Position numbers and translations under genes: made by a program. Shown here one piece after another: positions 8,544-17,726 of a DNA stretch of 64,000 nt. The first letter of the stretch is position 1; each line of letters starts with the position of its first letter. This DNA comes from an uncultured bacterium (lineage in GTDB: Bacteria; Desulfobacterota_D; UBA1144). The stretch lies in contig CAJWZP010000006.1 of NCBI GenBank assembly GCA_913050325.1, positions 1 to 64,000 of the forward strand, written 5' to 3'. Under the pieces are notes generated by a model that ran no database searches, was not told where the DNA came from, and was given only the letters and a program-made list of their open reading frames with translations.

Positions 8544-9601
8544 CTTGTTACCCTCTTACTAATTCCACATACAATATCATATGCGATTGTTTTAGCAGAT
8601 TTTCCTATATCCATAGCACTTTGATATTTGTCACCAAAAATTATTACATCATCTCCAATTTTTGGACTTAAGACATTGGTTACATCTATCATTGTTAAAT
8701 CCATACAGACTCTTCCTAAAATTTTACATTTATTCCCTTTACAAAATAAATATCCTTTATTTGACAAAGATCTTGGAAGGCCATCTGCGTATCCAATTGG
8801 TACAATAGCAATCTTTTTTTTAGATTTAGCGATATATGTTCGTCCATAGCTAACAGATTCGCCTGGTTTTAAATCTCTTAGTTTTATAATCTTCGTTTTT
8901 AACGTCATAACAGGATTGAGATTCTTATTTGTTCCAAGTCCATAGAGCATTAATCCAGGTCTTGTCGTATTACAAAAATCAATATTGTGATTTAGTATTC
9001 CTGAACTATTAGCAATATGAATAAAATCAATTCTATTTACTGATTTTTGAATTTTAATTACTATTTCATGAAATAAACTTATCTGTTTTTTAGTAAAAGA
9101 GGATTTTTTTATATCCGCTTCAGCTAAATGAGTATAAACCCCTTCCATATTTAATTTAGTATTCATGTTTATTATTTTTAATATTTTATCAATTTCATTG
9201 ATTGATACACCAAGTCTATTCATTCCAGTATCTATTTTTAAATGAAATTTAATTCTCTTAAATGGAAGTTTGTTTATGAACTTAAGTTGTGATAAATCAT
9301 AGATTGTGAAAATTATATTTTTTTTGATTGAATCAGTAATTTCTTCATTTGATATGGAACCTAATATTAAAATATTTTTTTTTATTTTTGCTTCTTTTAA
9401 CTCAATTGCTTCCTGTAAATTAGCAACTCCAAAATAATCAATTTTCTTATCAAATTTTTTAGCAACCTCAATAGCTCCGTGCCCATAAGCGTTTGCTTTT
9501 ATAATCATTATAATCTTTGAATTATTTTTTATATTTTTAGTTAGATATGAGAAATTTTTATCTAATTTTTTAGAATCTATAAAAGCTATTGTTGGACCCA
9601 T
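8531..9601 (-). CDS. alr: Alanine racemase
   Basis: PLP enzyme interconverting L- and D-alanine for peptidoglycan. 356 residues, normal size. The PLP lysine is in IIKANAYGHG near residue 34, and the second catalytic tyrosine is in SYGRTYIA. KIDTGMNRLG and the HIANSSG and RPGLMLYG segments are family hallmarks. Start ATG at 9599-9601. It begins the minus-strand run that continues into the WP-repeat and mla genes, and is divergent from an MFS transporter with about 79 bases between them. Confidence 0.96.
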   Translation of the reverse strand: MGPTIAFIDSKKLDKNFSYLTKNIKNNSKIIMIIKANAYGHGAIEVAKKFDKKIDYFGVANLQEAIELKEAKIKKNILILGSISNEEITDSIKKNIIFTIYDLSQLKFINKLPFKRIKFHLKIDTGMNRLGVSINEIDKILKIINMNTKLNMEGVYTHLAEADIKKSSFTKKQISLFHEIVIKIQKSVNRIDFIHIANSSGILNHNIDFCNTTRPGLMLYGLGTNKNLNPVMTLKTKIIKLRDLKPGESVSYGRTYIAKSKKKIAIVPIGYADGLPRSLSNKGYLFCKGNKCKILGRVCMDLTMIDVTNVLSPKIGDDVIIFGDKYQSAMDIGKSAKTIAYDIVCGISKRVTRLYK

Positions 9602-9680
9602 TTTGTAAATCTAACACAGATGAATACATTTCCATAATAAACAAAAGTCTAGCAAATTATGATATATTTCATAATACTCT

Positions 9681-10847
9681 ATGTCATTGACCAAAAACGA
9701 ATTTAAATCAACATTAGTTGTTAGCTTGATATTTTCTTTAAGATTATTTGGCCTTTTTGTTTTATTACCTATTTTTAGTTTATATGCATCAGAATATGAG
9801 AATTCATCTGCTTTTTTAGCTGGTATTGCATTGGGTATATACTCTTTATCTCAAGCATTAATGCAAGTACCAATGGGATTTCTAAGTGATAAGTTTGGAA
9901 GAAAAAAAATTGTTATGCTAGGTCTTATAATGTTCATTTTTGGTAGCTTGATTTGTTACTTTTCTAAAGATATTAACACTCTCATTATTGGCAGATTAAT
10001 TCAAGGATTGGGAGCAATAAGCTCAATCGGAATTGCTACTTTATCAGAAAATACTAGTGCAAACAATAGAGCCTCTGCCTTTACTATAATGGGCATATCA
10101 GTTGGTGGTGCTTTTATAATAGGTTTTATCATAGGTCCTTTTTTTGCTTCTATTTATTCTTTTAAATCAATATTTATTTTGCTATTTATTTTAGGTTTTA
10201 TTGCAACAATCGTTACGTATTTATATTATCCAAATGATAAAAATGAAAAAATAAATTCAACAAAAATAAAATACAATAATAATTTAACGCAAATTTATTT
10301 AGGTTCGTTTTTCTTATCATTAATCTTAAGCATGATGCTATATACATATCCACTTACATGGAATAGTCTTGGAGCAACTAAAGATGAATTACCAATAATC
10401 TATTTATATATTTTCTTGCCAGCAGTATTATTTATTTATCCATTAGTTAGATATTTCGAAAAGATAAAAAAGATAGATAAAATGGTAAAAGCAGGATGGT
10501 TTTTTTTAGTTTTGGGTTACTTAATATATTTGATAGCACCAAAAAATAACTATTCATTATATGCTTTGGGAATTTTATTTTTCTTTGGTAGCTCTGTGTT
10601 TAATTCAATTCTTCCCAGCTTACTAACATTTAATATTCCAAACAATCTTAAAGCAACTAGTACTGGGCCATTTTATCTTATGAACTTTTTAGGCCATGCA
10701 ATTGGAGCTTTGATTGCAGGCTTGATTTATATGAAAGAAAGTTATCTAGGTATTCAAAATAGTTTATTTATATATTTCATATCAATACTTATTGTTATAA
10801 TATGGATCAAAATTGACTTACCAGAATATAAAGAAAAGAATGAATAA
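9681..10847 (+). CDS. Major facilitator superfamily transporter (YajR-like)
   Basis: Inner-membrane transporter of 388 residues with about 12 hydrophobic segments. The MFS motif A occurs between TM2 and TM3 as GFLSDKFGRKKIV, and RLIQGLGA matches motif B/C of the drug:proton antiporter type. The N-terminus (FSLRLFGLFVLLPIFSLYA) resembles the YajR branch, but there is no C-terminal YAM domain. Substrate cannot be told from sequence. Convergent with htpX, two bases apart. Confidence 0.85.
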   Translation: MSLTKNEFKSTLVVSLIFSLRLFGLFVLLPIFSLYASEYENSSAFLAGIALGIYSLSQALMQVPMGFLSDKFGRKKIVMLGLIMFIFGSLICYFSKDINTLIIGRLIQGLGAISSIGIATLSENTSANNRASAFTIMGISVGGAFIIGFIIGPFFASIYSFKSIFILLFILGFIATIVTYLYYPNDKNEKINSTKIKYNNNLTQIYLGSFFLSLILSMMLYTYPLTWNSLGATKDELPIIYLYIFLPAVLFIYPLVRYFEKIKKIDKMVKAGWFFLVLGYLIYLIAPKNNYSLYALGILFFFGSSVFNSILPSLLTFNIPNNLKATSTGPFYLMNFLGHAIGALIAGLIYMKESYLGIQNSLFIYFISILIVIIWIKIDLPEYKEKNE

Positions 10848-10849
10848 TT

Positions 10850-11686
10850 TTAGAAAGTTATTTCATTCAGTCTTTTAACTCTTTCTTGCATTGGAGGATG
10901 AGAACTAAATAATTTACCAATTCCACCGGCTAGAGGGCTAATAATATACATATGACTTGTTGCAGGACTAGGTTCTTCTTCTAGTTTATGATTTTCGTAA
11001 AAATATGAAATTTTCTCTAGAGCTGATGATAAACCCTGTGGGTTTTTTGTAATTTGAGCAGCTGTATAATCAGCTTTGAACTCTCGAGTTCTCGAAATTG
11101 CCATTTGAATGATTAGAGCAATCAATGGCGCTAAGATTGCTACTAAAAGATGACCAATTGCACTACCAGACTCTCTGTTACCTCTAAAAGCACCAAAAAT
11201 CAAACCCCATTTTAACATACTTGCAATCATACTAATTGAACCTGCAAAAGTGGCTGCAATTGATGCAATTAGAATATCATTATTCTCAATATGAGCGATC
11301 TCGTGAGCAAGAACCCCTTCTAATTCATCATCATTTAATTCTTCTACTAGCGAGGTAGAAACAGCTACTACTGAATTTTCATAATTCCTACCCGTCGCAA
11401 AAGCATTAGGTTCATTTGATTCATATATATACAATTTTGGACCATTAATATTAGCTTTTACTAATAAATTATTAAACATGGACATCATAGGAGATGAAGA
11501 TTCAATTAGTTTTGCTTTATGAATTTTTAAAACTATTTTATGTGAAAACCAATATGAAAAAAAATTCATACCAAGTGCAAAAATAAAAGCGAACATCATA
11601 CCTGATTGACCACCGATAAGTCTACCAATAAGTATGAAAAACATTGTCATTACGGTAAGAAGAAAAAAAGTTTTAACAGTATTCAT
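10850..11686 (-). CDS. htpX: Membrane metalloprotease HtpX
   Basis: Zinc metalloprotease of the inner membrane (peptidase M48) that removes misfolded membrane proteins. Two N-terminal membrane segments are followed by the zinc motif HEIAH, two more hydrophobic stretches and the third ligand region (SRTREFKADYTAA). I place the start at the ATG at 11686 because GGAGG lies about seven bases upstream; an in-frame ATG five codons earlier (11701) is possible but would sit upstream of that site. This gives 278 residues. It follows msrA with a slight overlap. Confidence 0.94.
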   Translation of the reverse strand: MNTVKTFFLLTVMTMFFILIGRLIGGQSGMMFAFIFALGMNFFSYWFSHKIVLKIHKAKLIESSSPMMSMFNNLLVKANINGPKLYIYESNEPNAFATGRNYENSVVAVSTSLVEELNDDELEGVLAHEIAHIENNDILIASIAATFAGSISMIASMLKWGLIFGAFRGNRESGSAIGHLLVAILAPLIALIIQMAISRTREFKADYTAAQITKNPQGLSSALEKISYFYENHKLEEEPSPATSHMYIISPLAGGIGKLFSSHPPMQERVKRLNEITF

Positions 11687-11690
11687 GATA

Positions 11691-12170
11691 TCAACCTCCA
11701 CAAGATGAAAGATTATTTTTTTGAATATATTTTTGATGATAATCTTCAGCTAAATAATAATCACTAGCATCTTTTATTTGAGTGACAATTAAAGAATTAA
11801 ATTTAGTACTATTAAGAGAATCTATAACTTTTTTGGATACTTCAATTTGATTTTCAGAATGAGTAAAAATTACAGATCTATATTGTGTTCCAACATCAGG
11901 GCCTTGTTTATTTAAGGTTGTTGGATCATGAATTGAGAAGAAAAAATTACAAAGTTGTTCAAATGATATTTTTGAATTATCAAACTTAATATCAACAACT
12001 TCTGCGTGACCTGTCATTCCAGTACATACATCAAAATATGTTGGATTTTTAAAGGAACCACCCATATAACCTACAGAGGTCTCTATCACACCCTCAAGCT
12101 GCATAAAATTATTTTCGACACCCCAAAAACAACCAGCACCAAAAGTAGCAGACTCTATATTATTAGACAT
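11691..12170 (-). CDS. msrA: Peptide methionine (S)-S-oxide reductase MsrA
   Basis: Repairs the S-epimer of oxidised methionine. 159 residues. Catalytic motif GAGCFWG near the N-terminus, then YMGGS, TGHAEVV and FFSIHDPTTLNKQGPDVGTQYRS, all MsrA hallmarks. A C-terminal SSCGG may carry a resolving cysteine. The partner msrB is far away at 28.3 kb. Follows recG on the same strand by 17 bases. Confidence 0.97.
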   Translation of the reverse strand: MSNNIESATFGAGCFWGVENNFMQLEGVIETSVGYMGGSFKNPTYFDVCTGMTGHAEVVDIKFDNSKISFEQLCNFFFSIHDPTTLNKQGPDVGTQYRSVIFTHSENQIEVSKKVIDSLNSTKFNSLIVTQIKDASDYYLAEDYHQKYIQKNNLSSCGG

Positions 12171-12187
12171 AAATAAAGTATAACTGC

Positions 12188-14326
12188 TTATAGAATTTTT
12201 TTAAGATTAATGCTTTTACCCCATAAGATATTAATATTTTCTAGTATTTGATCATAATTTTTTTTAAAGAAATCATACTTTTCAATCTTATCACAACAAT
12301 TTTTTGCATCTTTAAGAATTTCTAAATCTCTTTTTATATCAGCCATATTTAAACTCAAATAATTTCCAGATTGCTGGCTGCCAGCCCCATAAAAAGCTCC
12401 AGGTCCTCGGATGGATAAATCAACCTCTGAGAGTTCGAAGCCATCATTTGTCTCTGAAAAAATATCAATTCTTTCTAACGACTTTTCATTTAATTTTTTA
12501 TTATCAACAACTAAATAACAGTGGGATTTATAATTTCCTCTTCCTACTCTTCCTCTTAATTGATGTAGTTGTGAAAGTCCAAATCTTTCTGGGTTATGAA
12601 TAATCATTATACTAGCATTTGGAATATCAACTCCAACTTCAATAACAGTAGTTGAAATCAAAAAATCTATATTGCCCTTTCTAAATTCATCCATAATTTT
12701 TTCCTTCTTTTCAGATGATAATTCTCCATGAACAATTTCAAAATTAAATTCTGATAATTTAGTAGTCTTAAAATAATTATATAAAGTATTAACATCAACT
12801 AAATCTAAAAATTCATCATTTTCAGACTTGTTTATTAAAGGACATAGAAAAAAAACTTGGCGACCTGCTGAAATTTCATTATAAACTGAATCTATTAAAT
12901 CTTTATAATTTTTTTTATCAACTACCTCTGTTACTATTTTTTGTTTTTTGCAATTTATATTTTTTAATATTGAAATATCAAAATTGGAGAAAAAAATAGA
13001 AGATAAGGTTCTGGGAATTGGAGTTGCAGTCATCGTTAAAATATGAGGATCAAAACCTTTATCAATCATTAATTTTCTTTGTTCAACACCAAACCTATGT
13101 TGCTCATCAATAACTATTAGTCCTAGATTTTTATAAATTATTTTAGGCTGAAATAACGAGTGAGTCCCTACAATAAACTTCACTTTTCCTGACTTAATAT
13201 TATTAATTATAATTTCTTTATCTTTTAGAGATAATGATGATTTTAAAAGAGCAAGTTCTTCATGAGGTATGTATTTTTTTAAATAATAATAATGTTGATC
13301 AGCTAAAATTTCTGTAGGTGCAATCATACAGGATTGATAATTATTATCATAACTATATGCCATCGCCATTAAACCAATAATTGTTTTTCCACTTCCAACA
13401 TCTCCTTGAAGCAATCTATTCATTTGATTATCACTCTCCATATCATGATAAATTTCTTTGATCACATCATTTTGAGATTTGGTTAATGAAAAAGGAATTT
13501 TTTCTTTAATTTGATCAACCATAGAATTAACTAATTTTGATTTATGTTTTTTATTTGATTTAGGATTATTACTATTAATTATTTTTAACCCTAAACATAA
13601 AATTAAAAATTCAAAAAATATAATTGATTTATGTGCCTTAGATTTATATATTGAAAAAGATGATTCCATATCAACCAAATTTGAATTTTTATCTGGAATA
13701 TGAATTTCTTTTATTGCTTCTGAAAGTTGAAGAATATTTTGTTCGGTAAGAATATCTTCAGAAAGTATGTCTAAACTACTAAACGAAAAATTTCTTAATA
13801 AATCTTGGATTAGATTTTTTATTTTATTTTGTGATAATCCTTTTGTTAAGGGATAAGTTGGGGATATATTTGCAAAGTTCTCGATATTTTCTTCTGAATC
13901 AAAAATAAGATATTTATCAGGACTTGGGTTTATCATTTGATAGATTTTTGAATTCTTTGACTTAAGAACTTTACCAGACAATATTATATGTGAACCAATT
14001 TTGAAATTATCTTTTAGATACCCATAGATTGGATTGAACCAAATTATTTTAAAATTTGAAGTTCCATCATTTATTTGAACTTCATAAATTTTTCTTCTAG
14101 ATTTTATTAGTCCCGACAATATCACCTCTCCTTTGATTGTGACTTCTTCGTCTGGCTTTAAATCTATAATATTTTTAATTTTTCTGTAATCGTTATAGGA
14201 TCTTGGAAAATAAAGCAAAAGATCTAAAATACTATTGATACCTATTTTTTCAAAAATCTTTAAATACTTTGGTCCTATTCCATTTAAATTAGAAATTTTT
14301 GAAGAAATATCAATTTTTCTATTCAT
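12188..14326 (-). CDS. recG: ATP-dependent DNA helicase RecG
   Basis: Branch-migration helicase that remodels stalled replication forks. An N-terminal wedge/OB domain (EVTIKGEV ... FKIIWFNP) is followed by helicase motifs: Walker A LLQGDVGSGKT, box II IVIDEQHRFGVEQR, TATPIPRT, ISTTVIEVGVDIPNA and QLRGRVGRG. The start chosen is the ATG at 14326, overlapping the end of ugd by eight bases; an in-frame ATG at 14347 lies further inside ugd. 712 residues, close to the E. coli 693. Confidence 0.95.
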   Translation of the reverse strand: MNRKIDISSKISNLNGIGPKYLKIFEKIGINSILDLLLYFPRSYNDYRKIKNIIDLKPDEEVTIKGEVILSGLIKSRRKIYEVQINDGTSNFKIIWFNPIYGYLKDNFKIGSHIILSGKVLKSKNSKIYQMINPSPDKYLIFDSEENIENFANISPTYPLTKGLSQNKIKNLIQDLLRNFSFSSLDILSEDILTEQNILQLSEAIKEIHIPDKNSNLVDMESSFSIYKSKAHKSIIFFEFLILCLGLKIINSNNPKSNKKHKSKLVNSMVDQIKEKIPFSLTKSQNDVIKEIYHDMESDNQMNRLLQGDVGSGKTIIGLMAMAYSYDNNYQSCMIAPTEILADQHYYYLKKYIPHEELALLKSSLSLKDKEIIINNIKSGKVKFIVGTHSLFQPKIIYKNLGLIVIDEQHRFGVEQRKLMIDKGFDPHILTMTATPIPRTLSSIFFSNFDISILKNINCKKQKIVTEVVDKKNYKDLIDSVYNEISAGRQVFFLCPLINKSENDEFLDLVDVNTLYNYFKTTKLSEFNFEIVHGELSSEKKEKIMDEFRKGNIDFLISTTVIEVGVDIPNASIMIIHNPERFGLSQLHQLRGRVGRGNYKSHCYLVVDNKKLNEKSLERIDIFSETNDGFELSEVDLSIRGPGAFYGAGSQQSGNYLSLNMADIKRDLEILKDAKNCCDKIEKYDFFKKNYDQILENINILWGKSINLKKIL

Positions 14327-15629
14327 TATCAGGTGTAAATCCAACATTGGAATAGTAGAATCCTAATGATTTCAATTTTTGAGGATTATACAAATTCCTT
14401 CCATCAAATATTATTGGCTTTTTCATTTTTTTCTTTATCAAATCAAAATCGGGTTGTCTATATACACTCCACTCAGTATTAATTACAAGACAGTCAGAAT
14501 TTTCAAGTATATCATAATTGTTTTCACTATATTTTATTTTATCTCCAAAAACTTTTTTAAAGTTATCCATTGCTACTGGATCGTTAACTGATATATTAGC
14601 TCCATTATCTAATAAATTATTAATGACATTAATTGAAGGTGCTTCTCTTATATCATCGGTATTTGGCTTAAATGACAAACCCCAAATTGAAATATTTAAT
14701 CCTTTTAGATCTTTAAAATATTCTTTAATCTTATTGAAAAAAATTTCTCTTTGTAAATTATTGACTTTATCAACAGATGAGCAAAGATCCATAGGTACTC
14801 CAAAATTTTTACCAACCTCTATTATCGCTTTTACATCTTTTGGAAAACATGAACCACCATATCCTAATCCAGGATAGAGGAATTCTTTACCAATTCTTTT
14901 ATCATGAGACATAATCTTTCTAACATTTGATATATCAGCTCCAACTTTTTCGCATAAATTTGCCATTTCATTCATAAATGAAATTCTTGTTGCAAGCATT
15001 GAGTTGGAGGCATATTTTGATACCTCTGATGACTTAATATCCACAAAAATCAACCTATCTTCTTTTCTCAAGAAAGGCTCGTATAAATCTCTTAAAATTT
15101 GTTCAGATTTTTTTGATTCTACACCAACAACAATTCTGTCTGGAAACATAAAATCATTAACTGCTGATCCTTCTTTTAAAAATTCAGGATTTGAAGCAAC
15201 ATCAAATTGTTTATCTGTTTTAGAAGATATAATATCTTTTAACATATTTGTAGTACCGACAGGAACAGTACTTTTTGTAACTATTACTTTGTAATTGTTT
15301 ATATATTCTGCTAATTTTAAGGAAGCATTTTTAATGAAAGTTAGATCTGCGGAACCATCCTCTTTAGGTGGAGTTGAGACAGCTAGAAAAATTATTTTTG
15401 ATTTTTCAATGGCTTCAGAATATTCAGTAGTAAAGCTCAATCTCCCAGCATCATAGTTCCTTTTAACAATATTTTCTAAACCAGGCTCATATATTCCTAT
15501 AATTCCATTTTTTAATTGCTCTATTTTATGATTATCAATATCTATACAGATAACATTATTACCACTATCCGCTAAACAAGAACCGGTTACAAGACCAACA
15601 TATCCTGTTCCGATAATACATATGTTCAT
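14319..15629 (-). CDS. ugd: UDP-glucose 6-dehydrogenase
   Basis: NAD-dependent oxidation of UDP-glucose to UDP-glucuronate for surface polysaccharides. 436 residues. Rossmann motif GTGYVGLVTG at residues 7-16, STVPVGT, EFLKEGSAVNDF, the catalytic cysteine in GYGGSCFPKDV, and GLSFKPNTDDIREAP. The glycosyltransferase at 36.5 kb could use products of this route, but the two are not linked. Overlaps recG by eight bases. Confidence 0.96.
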   Translation of the reverse strand: MNICIIGTGYVGLVTGSCLADSGNNVICIDIDNHKIEQLKNGIIGIYEPGLENIVKRNYDAGRLSFTTEYSEAIEKSKIIFLAVSTPPKEDGSADLTFIKNASLKLAEYINNYKVIVTKSTVPVGTTNMLKDIISSKTDKQFDVASNPEFLKEGSAVNDFMFPDRIVVGVESKKSEQILRDLYEPFLRKEDRLIFVDIKSSEVSKYASNSMLATRISFMNEMANLCEKVGADISNVRKIMSHDKRIGKEFLYPGLGYGGSCFPKDVKAIIEVGKNFGVPMDLCSSVDKVNNLQREIFFNKIKEYFKDLKGLNISIWGLSFKPNTDDIREAPSINVINNLLDNGANISVNDPVAMDNFKKVFGDKIKYSENNYDILENSDCLVINTEWSVYRQPDFDLIKKKMKKPIIFDGRNLYNPQKLKSLGFYYSNVGFTPDNE

Positions 15630-15647
15630 ATTAATGATATTATGCTA

Positions 15648-16262
15648 TTACTTATCGAAATTACAAAAGTTTTTAAAAAAACAAATAGAACATTTAGGTT
15701 TTAAACTAGTACAAAAATCTTTTCCAAAACTAGTTACTAGATTCGAAAAGTTTGTTAGGTTTTTATTTTCAATGTTATCAATAACAAATTTTTCAATTTC
15801 ATTATCTTTCAAATTTTCAAATGAATTAAATAATCTTTTAATTACTCTTCTTAAATGTGTATCAACCATTACATAATTACTATCTTCAACTAAAGATAAA
15901 AACTTTTTAGCTGATTTTTGTCCAATTCCAGGAATCAATATTAAATCATCGTATTTTGAAGGTATTACTCCATTAAATTTTTGAATAATTAATTGAGCAG
16001 CTTTTTTAAGCCTAAGTGCCTTTTGTCTATAAAATCCAATTTTTTTAATTTTAAATTCTAAATCTTTTAAATCAGCCCTATTTAGATCATCTATACTACA
16101 ATAATCTTTAATTAATTCATTACCGATTTCACAAGCTCTGAATTCATTAGTGCTTGAGGATAAAATAAGTTTTATAATTAATTCATATTTAGTGTTAAAA
16201 ATAAAACTCTCTGCGTGATTAATATTCAAGCAGAGAGTTTTTTCTATATTTGTTAAGTTCAA
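15648..16262 (-). CDS. nth: Endonuclease III-family DNA glycosylase, TTG start
   Basis: Base-excision repair glycosylase/AP lyase. 204 residues. Helix-hairpin-helix with catalytic lysine in IPGIGQKSAKK, catalytic aspartate in VDTHLRRV, and a 4Fe-4S ligand set spaced C-x6-C-x2-C-x5-C at the C-terminus. The usual LSAQ(T/A)TD segment is replaced by LSSSTNE, so the conserved glutamine is lost and substrate choice may differ. The only plausible start is TTG at 16262, nine bases after AAAGG; there is no in-frame ATG before the conserved core. Codons 8-21 contain a terminator-like hairpin. Lies six bases after fdxA. Confidence 0.85.
   Translation of the reverse strand: MNLTNIEKTLCLNINHAESFIFNTKYELIIKLILSSSTNEFRACEIGNELIKDYCSIDDLNRADLKDLEFKIKKIGFYRQKALRLKKAAQLIIQKFNGVIPSKYDDLILIPGIGQKSAKKFLSLVEDSNYVMVDTHLRRVIKRLFNSFENLKDNEIEKFVIDNIENKNLTNFSNLVTSFGKDFCTSLKPKCSICFFKNFCNFDK
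16203..16241 (-). terminator. Terminator-like hairpin inside the nth 5' coding region
   Basis: A perfect 12-bp inverted repeat (16203-16214 with 16230-16241, core CTCTCTGC/GCAGAGAG) has a 15-base loop. It is followed on the minus strand by TTTTATTTT and on the plus strand by TTTTTT. It lies about 30 bases past the fdxA stop, exactly where a factor-independent terminator for fdxA would be expected, but within the frame of nth. It may terminate or attenuate transcription between the two genes. Confidence 0.6.
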
Positions 16263-16267
16263 TTCAC

Positions 16268-16531
16268 TTAACCTTTTCTTTGCGCTGGATTTAAACCTTC
16301 AAAGGAGAAGTTTGCCGCTTTCTCTATAAAGCTCGCCCATTTATCTGGAACTTCGTCTTCATGTACAATTGCATCAACTGGGCATGGACTTACGCAAGCT
16401 CCACAGTCAATACATTCTTCAGGGTTAATCAATAATTGATCACCAACTTCATAAATGCAATCGACAGGACAAGCTTCAACACAAGATTTATCTTTGATAT
16501 CAACGCATGGTTCTGTAATAACGTATGGCAT
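16268..16531 (-). CDS. fdxA: Ferredoxin, 7Fe/8Fe type
   Basis: Small cytoplasmic electron carrier of 87 residues. Cysteines occur as C-x7-C-x3-CP (EPCVDIKDKSCVEACPVDC) and CIDCGACVSPCP, the arrangement of bacterial FdxA with one 3Fe-4S and one 4Fe-4S cluster. The rest is acidic with a short C-terminal helix, as in the family. A good ribosome site (AAAGGAGG) precedes the ATG. About 100 bases upstream are free of genes and contain ATGTCCAGATGT, similar to elements near 53.5 kb. Confidence 0.93.
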   Translation of the reverse strand: MPYVITEPCVDIKDKSCVEACPVDCIYEVGDQLLINPEECIDCGACVSPCPVDAIVHEDEVPDKWASFIEKAANFSFEGLNPAQRKG

Positions 16532-16633
16532 ATTAACCTCCTTTTAATCTCTCTCTTTTACTAGAGTAACTAATCGAAAAACAAGGTCAACATCTGGACA
16601 TTAACGGTCTAGAAAGGCAAACATAACTTAAAT

Positions 16634-16942
16634 TTAATCAATTTCAGAGACTTCTTGCTGGTTTTCAAGAGTTTTAACTCTTTCTTCAATAATAATTTTT
16701 TTATCATATTTTAAATATATAAACCCCAAAGCTAAACTAGTAGTAAAAAAAATTATTCCTAGCCATATTGTAAGCTTTTTTAAAAAAGAGGAAGAATCAG
16801 CTCCAAAAACGGAATCTGAGGAGCCCCCAAACATTGATCCTAAATCGTCAGTTTTTGAAGGTTGAAACAAAACAGATAAAACTAAAAGCACTGATACGCC
16901 AGCATGAAAAATTATTAAACTATCTTTTATTGTTTCAATCAT
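16634..16942 (-). CDS. secG: Preprotein translocase subunit SecG
   Basis: Small accessory subunit of the SecYEG channel. 102 residues with two membrane segments (about residues 10-28 and 55-75) and the family signature SVLFQPSK...GSMFGGSSDSVFG. The start overlaps the end of tpiA by eight bases, reproducing the common tpiA-secG pairing. In many Alphaproteobacteria pyrG follows secG; here it does not. Confidence 0.95.
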   Translation of the reverse strand: MIETIKDSLIIFHAGVSVLLVLSVLFQPSKTDDLGSMFGGSSDSVFGADSSSFLKKLTIWLGIIFFTTSLALGFIYLKYDKKIIIEERVKTLENQQEVSEID

Positions 16943-17705
16943 TTAAGTTCCCAACTGTTATTACAATATCACAAAATTTATTAGTGTCTAAACTAGCATT
17001 GCCTACTAATACTCCATCTACATTTTGGATTTTCATTATATCAGAGATATTATTGTTGTTAACACTTCCGCCATAAACAATTTTAGGTTCAATACTGGAT
17101 TCAGGATACATTATATTTAATTGCTTATCTATAAAAGTGTGGACTTCATCAATATCTTTTAAATTTGCTGCTTCGCCTGAACCAATTACCCAAACAGGTT
17201 CATATCCAATTACAATATTTCTTAATTGTTTTTCATTAATATCTCTCAATCCTCTCTTGAGTTGGTCGCTAATAACTTCATAAGTCTTTCCATTTCTTCT
17301 TTCTTCATAAGATTCACCTACACAAAATATAATATTTAAATTGTGTTTACTGCTTGAAATTATTTTCTTATTTATCATCTCATTTGTCTCTAATGTATGG
17401 ATTCTTCTTTCGGAATGTCCAATCATAACCCATTCACACCCTACATCTCTCAGCATTAAAGGAGATATCTCTCCTGTATATGCACCTGAATCTTCATAAA
17501 ATACATTTTGTGCAGCCAACATAAAATTTTTATTTTTATTTTTTTTTCTAATTTCATTAAGATAAATAACAGGGGGAGCAAAAATGACATCAACGTCCTC
17601 AAAACTTAGTTCTTTTGCTAAAAAATCATCAATCAATTTATTTAGAGAGTTGGAATTAAGATTCATTTTCAAATTAGCAAAAATTAATTTTTTTTTATTT
17701 TTCAT
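16935..17705 (-). CDS. tpiA: Triose-phosphate isomerase
   Basis: Interconverts dihydroxyacetone phosphate and glyceraldehyde 3-phosphate. 256 residues. N-terminal FANLKMN with the catalytic lysine, catalytic histidine in WVMIGHSERR, catalytic glutamate in GYEPVWVIGSG, phosphate loop IVYGGSVNN and GVLVGNASL. Followed by secG, with overlap. Confidence 0.97.
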   Translation of the reverse strand: MKNKKKLIFANLKMNLNSNSLNKLIDDFLAKELSFEDVDVIFAPPVIYLNEIRKKNKNKNFMLAAQNVFYEDSGAYTGEISPLMLRDVGCEWVMIGHSERRIHTLETNEMINKKIISSSKHNLNIIFCVGESYEERRNGKTYEVISDQLKRGLRDINEKQLRNIVIGYEPVWVIGSGEAANLKDIDEVHTFIDKQLNIMYPESSIEPKIVYGGSVNNNNISDIMKIQNVDGVLVGNASLDTNKFCDIVITVGNLND

Positions 17706-17726
17706 ATCTACATTTAACCATAAAAT

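Noticed and set aside
14518-14877. Plus-strand 119-residue open frame
   Set aside because: Antisense inside ugd, whose own frame has all family motifs.
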